Source: Marinosulfonomonas sp.
GTDB lineage: Bacteria > Pseudomonadota > Alphaproteobacteria > Rhodobacterales > Rhodobacteraceae
NCBI GenBank assembly: GCA_026989405.1
Contig: JALSJL010000367.1
Location: 1 to 12,814 of the forward strand
DNA: 12,814 nt
Reading direction: 5' to 3'
A program made the translations under genes and the position numbers. Each line of letters opens with the position of its first letter. Positions within the stretch are counted from its first letter, which is position 1. A model generated the notes under the pieces. That model searched no databases, was not told where the DNA came from, and saw nothing but the letters and a program-made list of their open reading frames with translations. This document shows positions 6,854-12,361 of the stretch, piece by piece.

Positions 6854-7848
6854 GCCGCCTGGTTAAGCGCCTGCGCGCCACATACGGCGACGATGTCCTG
6901 GGGCTCGTGGCCTTTCTGCTGCTGGTCGTGATCGGGTTTTCTCTGGCGACGCCCCGGTTCCTCTCAGCCGCAAATTTCGATTCCATGGCCTTTCAATTGC
7001 CGGTGCTGGGCCTGCTGACGCTGGCGATGCTGGCGCCGATCATCTCGGGCGGGCTGAACCTGGCGATCATCTTCACGGCCAACATCTCGGGGCTGACGCT
7101 CGCTGCAATTCTCAATTACTACGGCGGTGTGGACGCGCCTTTCTGGGCTTTCGTGCTGGGCGCCGGGGCCGCGTTGCTCGTGGGTGCCTTCTTCGGCTTT
7201 CTCATGGGGGCGGTCATCGCCTATGTCGGTGCGCATCCGATCCTGGTGTCGCTGGCAATGATGATCTTCCTGCGCGGGCTGGGCGAGTTCCTGACACGCG
7301 GCGGCGACATTTCCGGCTTTCCCGACTACCTGAAACCGATCGGACATGGCTTCATCCTGGGGGTGCCCGTGCCGTTGATCATCTTTGCCGTGGTCGCCTT
7401 TGCCATGCATGTGCTGCTCAGCCATACGCGGCACGGGTTTTCGGTTTACATGATCGGCTCGAACATCGATGCCACGCGCTATTCCGGCGTCCACACCCAG
7501 CGCACGCTGACGCTGATCTACACGATTTCCGGCCTGCTGTGTGCCATAGCCGGCATCCTGATGCTGACCCGCTTCAACTCGGTCCGGGTCGGCCACGGCG
7601 AGGCGTTGCTGCTGGTTACGGTGCTGGCCTGTTTCCTGGGCGGGGTGGACCCGTTCGGCGGCTTTGGCCGGGTTGTCCCGGTGGTGCTGGCGCTGGTGAT
7701 CCTGCAGGTTCTGTCCTCGGGGTTGAACCTTCTGGGCGCGAACCAGCACCTGTCCACCGCGGTCTGGGGGTTGTTCCTGATCGCGGTGATGGTCCTGCGT
7801 TTCGTGGTCGGGCGCGTGCGGGAACGATTTGAAAAACGGAGGAACTGA
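6850..7848 (+). CDS. CUT2 sugar ABC transporter permease, subunit 2
   Basis: Second inner-membrane channel subunit, also 332 residues. It carries the family markers SGGLNLAI (66-73), the coupling loop MIGSNIDATRYSGV (201-214) and FLGGVDPFGGFGRV (262-275), with an Arg/Lys-rich C-terminal tail. SGGLNL replaces the more common GGIDLS, a departure often seen in the second partner of heterodimeric CUT2 permeases. The frame is open much further upstream, to 6307, but that part lies entirely inside subunit 1 in another frame. The ATGA overlap at 6850-6853 marks the true start. The stop is two bases from the next ATG. Confidence 0.92.
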   Translation: MSRLVKRLRATYGDDVLGLVAFLLLVVIGFSLATPRFLSAANFDSMAFQLPVLGLLTLAMLAPIISGGLNLAIIFTANISGLTLAAILNYYGGVDAPFWAFVLGAGAALLVGAFFGFLMGAVIAYVGAHPILVSLAMMIFLRGLGEFLTRGGDISGFPDYLKPIGHGFILGVPVPLIIFAVVAFAMHVLLSHTRHGFSVYMIGSNIDATRYSGVHTQRTLTLIYTISGLLCAIAGILMLTRFNSVRVGHGEALLLVTVLACFLGGVDPFGGFGRVVPVVLALVILQVLSSGLNLLGANQHLSTAVWGLFLIAVMVLRFVVGRVRERFEKRRN

Positions 7849-7850
7849 CC

Positions 7851-8699
7851 ATGCAGGGATTTGGCGTGCACACCAGCATGTGGACCATGAGCTGGGACCG
7901 GGAAGGGGCAGAAAAGGCCGTGGCCGCAGCGGTGAAATACAAGATGGACTTCATCGAGATCGCGCTGCTCAACGCGCCGGCGGTGGACACGGCCCACAGC
8001 CGCGCGCTGCTGGAAAAACACGGGTTGCGGGCGGCCACCTCACTGGGGCTGCCCGAACCGGTCTGGGCGTCGCGCAACCCCGAGGGCGCGATCGAGCACC
8101 TCAAGGTCGCCATCGACAAGACTGCCGAGATCGGCGCCGAGGCGCTGTCGGGCGTGATCTACGGCGGCATCGGCGAACGCACCGGCGAGCCGCCGACCGA
8201 GGCCGAACTTGACAACGTGGCACGCGCGCTTGCGGCCGCGGCGGCGCATGCGAAAAAGCGCGGCGTTCTATTGGGGGTCGAGCCGGTGAACCGCTACGAG
8301 ACCCACCTGATCAACACCGCCGCCCAGGGCGTGGCGATGATCGAGAAGGTGGGCGCCGAAAACATGTTCCTGCATCTCGACACCTACCACATGAACATCG
8401 AGGAAAAGGGCGCCGCCAACGGCATCATCGACGGGCGCGAGCACCTGCGTTATATACACCTTTCCGAAAGCGACCGCGGCACGCCCGGCGCCGGCACCTG
8501 CGACTGGGACGAAATCTTTGCCACGCTTGCGGCCATCGGTTTTGAGGGCGGGCTGGCGATGGAAAGCTTCATCAACATGCCCCCGGAAATCGCCTTTGGC
8601 CTGTCGGTCTGGCGCCCGGTTGCCTCGGGCGAGGCCGAGGTAATGGGCAACGGGCTGCCATTTCTGCGCAACAAGGCGCGCCAGTATCGGCTGATCTGA
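7851..8699 (+). CDS. Ketose 3-epimerase family TIM-barrel protein (tagatose/psicose 3-epimerase-like)
   Basis: Cytoplasmic metal-dependent sugar epimerase or isomerase of 282 residues, in the xylose-isomerase-like TIM-barrel superfamily. The metal site of D-tagatose 3-epimerase is fully conserved: E144 (in GVEPVNRYE), D177 (LHLDTYH), H203 (YIHLSES) and E238 (AMESF). These are offset by exactly eight residues from E152, D185, H211 and E246 of the Pseudomonas cichorii enzyme. Substrate-contacting E150, H180 and R209 match its E158, H188 and R217 with the same offset. Members move the C3 configuration of free ketoses, for example tagatose to sorbose or psicose to fructose; related proteins act on other keto sugars, so the exact substrate is open. 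A Shine-Dalgarno GGAGGA at 7838-7843, 7 nt from the ATG, fixes the start. It sits between permease and kinase genes in one operon, so it probably acts on the imported sugar before phosphorylation. Confidence 0.9.
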   Translation: MQGFGVHTSMWTMSWDREGAEKAVAAAVKYKMDFIEIALLNAPAVDTAHSRALLEKHGLRAATSLGLPEPVWASRNPEGAIEHLKVAIDKTAEIGAEALSGVIYGGIGERTGEPPTEAELDNVARALAAAAAHAKKRGVLLGVEPVNRYETHLINTAAQGVAMIEKVGAENMFLHLDTYHMNIEEKGAANGIIDGREHLRYIHLSESDRGTPGAGTCDWDEIFATLAAIGFEGGLAMESFINMPPEIAFGLSVWRPVASGEAEVMGNGLPFLRNKARQYRLI

Positions 8700-8713
8700 G
8701 GCAAAGGAAGCGC

Positions 8714-9388
8714 ATGCCCGAAGAAACCGACCTTGCCGACCTGGAAAGCCGCCTTCTGGGCTGGCCCGGAAAGGCGCGCGTTCTGGTCGCGATTGCCGGT
8801 GCGCCTGGCGCGGGCAAGTCCACCGTCGCGCGCGCCCTGGTCGAACGGCTGAATGCGGCGCGCGCCGGCCTGGCGGCACTTCTGGAAATGGACGGGTATC
8901 ACTATGATGATCGGGTGCTCGGCGCTCTGGGGCGGCAGGCGCGCAAGGGCGCGCCCGATACCTTTGACGTCGGCGGTCTGCGCCATATGCTGACACGCCT
9001 GCGCGACCCGCGCGAGGGCGCCGTTGCCGTGCCCGTCTTTGACCGCGAAATCGAAATTGCCCGTGCCGGCGCGGCGCTGATTTCGCCCGGGGTGCGTTTC
9101 ATCATCGTTGAGGGCAACTACCTGTTGCTGGACAGCCCGCCCTGGGCGGATCTGGCTGCGATGTTCGATCTGCGGGTGATGGTCACCGCCAGCCCTGAAA
9201 CTCTGCGCGCCCGCCTTGTTAAACGTTGGCGCGACCTTGGCTATGACCCGGATGAAATCCGCGCCAAGGTCGAAAACAATGACCTGCCAAACGGGCAGTT
9301 GATCGCCGAAGGCAGCGTGTCACCGGAGCTACTCTTTCCGAACGATGAAGACGTCGCCGACCTGACGTCAGGCCGGATGGGCAGCTGA
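8714..9388 (+). CDS. P-loop kinase of the uridine kinase/PanK type (FrcK-like), probable sugar kinase
   Basis: Cytoplasmic P-loop NTPase of 224 residues. Walker A is GAPGAGKS (29-36). Further marks of the phosphoribulokinase/uridine kinase/pantothenate kinase group are MDGYHYDD (59-66), KGAPDTFD (78-85), PVFDREIEIA (107-116), VEGNYLLLD (132-140), the Arg-rich RWRDLGYDP (171-179) and NNDLPN (188-193). Similar proteins sit at the end of rhizobial fructose-importer operons (FrcK) and are usually annotated only as nucleoside/nucleotide kinase family proteins; their acceptor is generally unproven. Here it is the only kinase in the operon, so phosphorylation of the imported or epimerised sugar is a reasonable inference. 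The Shine-Dalgarno AAAGGAAG (8703-8710) supports the ATG at 8714, 14 bases after the epimerase stop. A 20-bp palindrome lies within its last codons. Confidence 0.85.
   Translation: MPEETDLADLESRLLGWPGKARVLVAIAGAPGAGKSTVARALVERLNAARAGLAALLEMDGYHYDDRVLGALGRQARKGAPDTFDVGGLRHMLTRLRDPREGAVAVPVFDREIEIARAGAALISPGVRFIIVEGNYLLLDSPPWADLAAMFDLRVMVTASPETLRARLVKRWRDLGYDPDEIRAKVENNDLPNGQLIAEGSVSPELLFPNDEDVADLTSGRMGS
9357..9376. repeat. 20-bp near-perfect palindrome in the kinase 3' end
   Basis: CCGACCTGACGTCAGGCCGG is self-complementary except for one mismatched pair and has an uninterrupted 12-bp perfect core, CCTGACGTCAGG (9361-9372), centred on CG. It lies ten bases before the kinase stop and about 45 bp upstream of the candidate -35 for the second regulator. 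It could be an operator or chance coding sequence. Confidence 0.4.
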
Positions 9389-9415
9389 ATATCCTCTGCC
9401 GGCGCTCCCGTCATT

Positions 9416-9433
9416 CTGATTGACGCACCTCAA
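9416..9433. promoter_or_regulatory. Candidate operator for the second LacI regulator (autoregulation)
   Basis: CTGATTGA-CG-CACCTCAA. Its core TGACGCACCTCAA matches 12 of 13 bases with the core at 10803-10815 upstream of the CUT1 operon. The palindrome itself is imperfect (three of eight positions), so the case rests on recurrence in two regulatory gaps, the central CG, and overlap with the candidate -35 at 9420-9425. Confidence 0.55.
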
Positions 9434-9449
9434 CGCATCCCGGTACCCT
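9420..9449 (+). promoter_or_regulatory. Candidate promoter of the second LacI regulator gene
   Basis: TTGACG (9420-9425, five of six to the -35 consensus), an 18-bp spacer, then TACCCT (9444-9449, three of six to the -10). It lies in the 88-bp gap after the kinase stop and overlaps the shared operator-like element, which suggests independent, autoregulated transcription of the regulator in addition to read-through from the upstream operon. Confidence 0.4.
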
Positions 9450-9476
9450 GTCGGACAAGATGAGGAGGCCGGCAAC

Positions 9477-10502
9477 TTGCGCCCGACCGTGAACGACATT
9501 GCCCACGCCGCCGGGGTCAGCCTGGCAACGGTCGACCGCGTGCTGAATGCGCGCCCGGGCGTGCGCAAGGTGACGATCGAACGCGTCAACAAGGCGATCG
9601 AGGAACTCGGCTATGTGCGTGACCTGTCGGCGGCCAACCTCGCGCGGCGGCGTACCTACCGCTTCGTTTTCGTGCTTACCGAAGGCGACAGCCAGTTCCA
9701 GCGCACCCTCAGAGAGACGATCGAGGAGGTTGCAAAAAACGCAGCGCGCGAACGCATGATGGTGGAGACGGTCCTGGTGCCGCCGGGCGATCCGCACCAC
9801 CTTGCCCGGGTGCTGCACGGGCTGGAGGACGACCGGGCCGAAGGGGTGGCGATCATGGCGCCCGAGACACCGCATGTGCGCGACGCGATCCGCCATCTGA
9901 AGGAAAACGGCATTGCGGTAGTGTCGTTGGTTTCCGATCTTCCAAATACCGATCAGGACCATTTCGTGGGGATCGACAGTATCGCAGCCGGGCGGACAGC
10001 TGGTGTGCTGATGCGACGTTTCTTGTGCAAAAACAAGGGAAAGGTTCTGGTTCTCAGCAACACGATGATCCTGCGCGAAAGCGTCGAGCGCCGTCTTGGC
10101 TTCGATGCCGCCCTGATCGAAAGCTACCCCGAAATCGAGGTGCTGCCGTCGATCGAGTGGCGCGATGATCCGGATCGATTGGAACGCAATGTCCGGGCCG
10201 CCTTCGCCAGCTATGATGACATCATCGGGGTCTATGTCACGGGGCCGGGAAACCGGCTGTTTTCCCGGGTGCTTGCGCCCTACCGGCAGGAGCACGACCT
10301 GGTTTATATCGCCCATGAACTGACCGATCACACCCGGGCCGGACTGGCCGATGGCAGCATCGACGTGGTGATCACCCAGGACATCGGGCATGTGGTGCGC
10401 TCGACCCTGCGGGTTCTGCGCGCCAAGGTGGACAAGACCGAGATTGATGCCGCGCAGGAACGCATCCGGATCGATGTTGTCTTAAAAGAGAACATGGGTT
10501 GA
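9477..10502 (+). CDS. LacI-family transcriptional regulator, probable regulator of the CUT1 operon
   Basis: Sugar-responsive DNA-binding protein of 341 residues. The helix-turn-helix occupies residues 4-24 (TVNDIAHAAGVSLATVDRVLN), the hinge is around 51-59 (SAANLARRR), and a periplasmic-binding-protein-like effector domain follows. The start is TTG at 9477: GAGGAGG (9462-9468) lies 8 nt upstream, and the protein then begins MRPTVNDIA, as is usual for the family. An earlier in-frame TTG at 9420 has no ribosome site and forms part of the candidate -35 box. The recognition helix reads ATVDRVLN rather than the more common TVSRVLN, so its operator should differ from that of the regulator at 1445-2494, consistent with the different motifs seen. 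Shared DNA elements before this gene and before 10922 point to autoregulation and to control of the CUT1 importer. Confidence 0.92.
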   Translation: MRPTVNDIAHAAGVSLATVDRVLNARPGVRKVTIERVNKAIEELGYVRDLSAANLARRRTYRFVFVLTEGDSQFQRTLRETIEEVAKNAARERMMVETVLVPPGDPHHLARVLHGLEDDRAEGVAIMAPETPHVRDAIRHLKENGIAVVSLVSDLPNTDQDHFVGIDSIAAGRTAGVLMRRFLCKNKGKVLVLSNTMILRESVERRLGFDAALIESYPEIEVLPSIEWRDDPDRLERNVRAAFASYDDIIGVYVTGPGNRLFSRVLAPYRQEHDLVYIAHELTDHTRAGLADGSIDVVITQDIGHVVRSTLRVLRAKVDKTEIDAAQERIRIDVVLKENMG

Positions 10503-10629
10503 GCCAGGCCAGACCGATAGCCGAAAGACTCTGGCAGGTTGGCGGGGTTCGGGAAGTATGACGCATTTGTCCGCAAGGCGCGAGGCCGGTTTGAATTGAT
10601 CAGACAGGTGCAACAACGGCTGCACCGCA

Positions 10630-10660
10630 GTTGACGACGATTCCGGGCCGCCCGGTCAAC
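10630..10660. repeat. Compound inverted repeat in the regulatory gap
   Basis: Inner hairpin CCGGG-ccg-CCCGG (10643-10655) is flanked by GTTGA (10630-10634) and TCAAC (10656-10660), giving a two-part stem with an 8-nt bulge on the left. No T-run follows, so it does not look like an intrinsic terminator. It may be an RNA structure at the 3' end of the regulator transcript or a protein site. Confidence 0.35.
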
Positions 10661-10684
10661 AGGTGACACCGCGCGGCTCGATTG

Positions 10685-10741
10685 AATGGCCAGTGACGCG
10701 GAAGTGCAAAAAATGGCAACAATAACAGTTGAGTGGCCATT
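10685..10741. repeat. Widely spaced inverted repeat AATGGCCA / TGGCCATT
   Basis: Arms at 10685-10692 and 10734-10741 are perfect over 8 bp and 41 bp apart. A third related copy, AATGGCAA, is at 10712-10719, and a second inverted pair AACAAT (10718-10723) / ATTGTT (10739-10744) overlaps. The cluster lies about 80-140 bp upstream of the candidate promoter, a position suited to an activator or to looping. Confidence 0.35.
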
Positions 10742-10797
10742 GTTCAGGGCAAAATTCCGCCCAGCAGGTGGCCTGACGTTTCGCCGCGCAATGACTC

Positions 10798-10815
10798 TTG
10801 AGTGACGTACCTCAA
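10798..10815. promoter_or_regulatory. LacI-type operator upstream of the CUT1 operon
   Basis: TTGAGTGA-CG-TACCTCAA: six of eight positions match between halves around a central CG. Its core TGACGTACCTCAA is nearly identical to the core at 9421-9433 in front of the second LacI gene. It is distinct from the TGCACAAT-type sites before 2710. I infer binding by the regulator encoded at 9477-10502. Confidence 0.6.
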
Positions 10816-10822
10816 ATTTTTG

Positions 10823-10852
10823 TAGACACGTGGGGCCCGCCTCGCGTACGGT
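10823..10852 (+). promoter_or_regulatory. Candidate promoter of the CUT1 operon
   Basis: TAGACA (10823-10828, five of six to the -35 consensus), an 18-bp spacer and TACGGT (10847-10852, three of six to the -10). It is the best pair I find between the operator and the gene, but the -10 is weak. If correct, the operator sits just upstream of the -35 and could serve activation or loop-based repression. Confidence 0.3.
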
Positions 10853-10921
10853 TTCCCTGCGGGTGGCCCGAGTCGCATAAATTGTGACCGCTGGATGCCG
10901 CGCTTTCTGGGAGGAATATTC

Positions 10922-12247
10922 ATGAAACGACTGAATCTGTTAACGGCCTCGGCGCTGACGCTCAGCGCAAGCCTGGCCGCAAGTTCTGCGCAGGCGCAGG
11001 AACTGACGCTTTGCTGGGCGGCATGGGATCCGGCCAACGCGCTGGTCGAGTTGAGCAAGGATTTCGAGGCGCAATCCGGCATCAAGATGAACTTCGAATT
11101 CGTGCCATGGCCGAATTTCGCGGATCGGATGCTGAATGAGCTCAACTCGGGCGGCACGCTGTGCGATCTTCTGATCGGCGACAGCCAGTGGATCGGCGGG
11201 GCTGCCGAAAACGGGCAGTATATCAAGCTGAACGACTTCTTCGCACAGGAAGGCATCAGCATGGACGACTTCATTCCGGCCACAGTGACCGGTTATGCGG
11301 AGTGGCCCAAGAACACCCCGAACTACTGGGCATTGCCGGCCTATGCCGACGTGGTGGGCTGGACCTATCGCAAGGACTGGTTCTCGCGCCCCGAACTGCA
11401 AGCCGAGTTCAAGGAAAAATATGGCTATGATCTGGGCGTGCCCAAGGACCTGGCGCAACTCAAGGACATCGCGCAGTTCTTCCAGGGCCGCGAGATCGAC
11501 GGCAAGACGGTCTATGGCGCCGCGATCTATACCGAGCGCGGCTCGGAAGGGATCACCATGGGCGTGACCAACGCGCTCTACAACTACGGGTTCGACTATG
11601 GCAACCCGGAAAACCCCTATGCAGAACTGGACGGCTACGTGAACTCGCCCGGGGCGATCGAGGGGCTGGAATACTACAAGGAGCTTTACGACACCGCCAC
11701 ACCGCCGGGGGCCTCGGACTGGTACATGTCTGAAACCATTGATGCCTACAAGTCGGGTCAGGTCGCCCTGCAGATGAACTTTGCCTTCATCTGGCCCGGG
11801 GTGAACGCCGACCCGAACGTGGGCGGCGACAAGTCCGGCTATTTCGCCAACCCCCCCGGCCCTGCCGGCCAGTATGCGCAGCTTGGCGGTCAGGGGATCT
11901 CGGTGGTCGCCAATACCGACAACATGGATGGCGCGTTGGCTTACATCAAGTGGTTCGCCCAGCCCGAGATCCAGCAGCGCTGGACTGACATGGGCGGCGC
12001 TTCGGCGATGAAATCCGTGGTCGAGGATCCGGCTTTCCCGGGGGCTCAGCCCTTCAATCAGGCCTTCCTCGACTCTATGGCCATCGTCAAGGATTTCTGG
12101 GCCGAGCCGGCCTATGCTGATCTGCTTCTGGCGATGCAGGACCGGGTGCACAAATATGTGGTCGCCGGCGAAGGCACCGCCAAGGAAGCGCTGGACGGCC
12201 TGGTGAAGGACTGGACGGAAATCTTCGAGGACGAAGGCAAACTCTGA
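10922..12247 (+). CDS. CUT1 sugar ABC transporter extracellular (periplasmic) solute-binding protein
   Basis: Periplasmic receptor of a CUT1 (oligosaccharide/polyol-type) importer, 441 residues, in the SBP_bac_1 (MalE-like) family. The signal peptide is MKR, a hydrophobic core and AQA with cleavage near residue 25. The mature protein starts QELTLCWAAWDPANALVEL and shows the family pattern: LVELSKDFEAQSGIKMNFEFVPWPNFADRMLNEL, LCDLLIGDSQWI, WALPAYADVVGWTYRKDWF, and a late AYIKWFAQPEIQQRW. Many Trp and Tyr residues suggest a carbohydrate-stacking site; the ligand cannot be named. The Shine-Dalgarno GGGAGGA (10909-10915), 6 nt before the ATG, fixes the start; a longer frame from 10895 would translate the ribosome site and hide the signal peptide. 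It is the first gene of the operon, followed by a GC hairpin and a MalF-type permease. Confidence 0.93.
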   Translation: MKRLNLLTASALTLSASLAASSAQAQELTLCWAAWDPANALVELSKDFEAQSGIKMNFEFVPWPNFADRMLNELNSGGTLCDLLIGDSQWIGGAAENGQYIKLNDFFAQEGISMDDFIPATVTGYAEWPKNTPNYWALPAYADVVGWTYRKDWFSRPELQAEFKEKYGYDLGVPKDLAQLKDIAQFFQGREIDGKTVYGAAIYTERGSEGITMGVTNALYNYGFDYGNPENPYAELDGYVNSPGAIEGLEYYKELYDTATPPGASDWYMSETIDAYKSGQVALQMNFAFIWPGVNADPNVGGDKSGYFANPPGPAGQYAQLGGQGISVVANTDNMDGALAYIKWFAQPEIQQRWTDMGGASAMKSVVEDPAFPGAQPFNQAFLDSMAIVKDFWAEPAYADLLLAMQDRVHKYVVAGEGTAKEALDGLVKDWTEIFEDEGKL

Positions 12248-12260
12248 ACCTGAAAGGCTG

Positions 12261-12287
12261 CGCCCGGCCCGGATCGCGGGTCGGGCG
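12261..12287 (+). terminator. GC hairpin after the CUT1 binding-protein gene
   Basis: CGCCCGGCCCG (12261-12271) pairs with CGGGTCGGGCG (12277-12287): an 11-bp stem with one G-U pair and a 5-nt loop, 13 nt after the stop. It is followed by TTGCC rather than a T-run. Position and form mirror the hairpin at 3713-3737, so the same role is likely: transcript protection or partial attenuation between binding-protein and permease genes. Confidence 0.55.
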
Positions 12288-12361
12288 TTGCCACCATGCG
12301 CGGGGCCTGGGCTGTCAAACGCCATCCCCCGAATCCGAGAAGCACCGCGAGGACAGTGTTC

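Larger units (their letters stand above)
10503..10921. other. 419-bp non-coding regulatory region upstream of the CUT1 operon
   Basis: No convincing gene lies here on either strand; the minus-strand frame entering from 11283 is a shadow of the binding-protein gene. The region is more AT-rich in its right half. It contains a GCCAGA/TCTGGC inverted repeat (10508-10513 / 10530-10535) just after the regulator stop that could be a weak terminator, a compound hairpin at 10630-10660, nested AATGGCCA and AACAAT inverted repeats at 10685-10744, a LacI-type operator at 10798-10815, and the promoter and ribosome site of the next gene. Confidence 0.6.

Noticed and set aside
8096..8106. Another ACCTCAA copy inside the epimerase gene
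   Set aside because: Only the 7-base half matches the proposed operator, with no TGACG before it; it is explained as coding sequence.
9420..9476. Upstream TTG start for the second LacI regulator
   Set aside because: It has no ribosome site and falls in a TTGACG -35 candidate and the shared operator element; TTG at 9477 has GAGGAGG at 8 nt.
10508..10535. GCCAGA/TCTGGC hairpin after the second LacI gene as a terminator
   Set aside because: The stem is only 6 bp, the loop is 16 nt and there is no T-run; too weak to call a terminator on its own.
10895..10921. Upstream ATG for the CUT1 binding protein
   Set aside because: It would translate the Shine-Dalgarno itself and place nine residues before a normal signal peptide.
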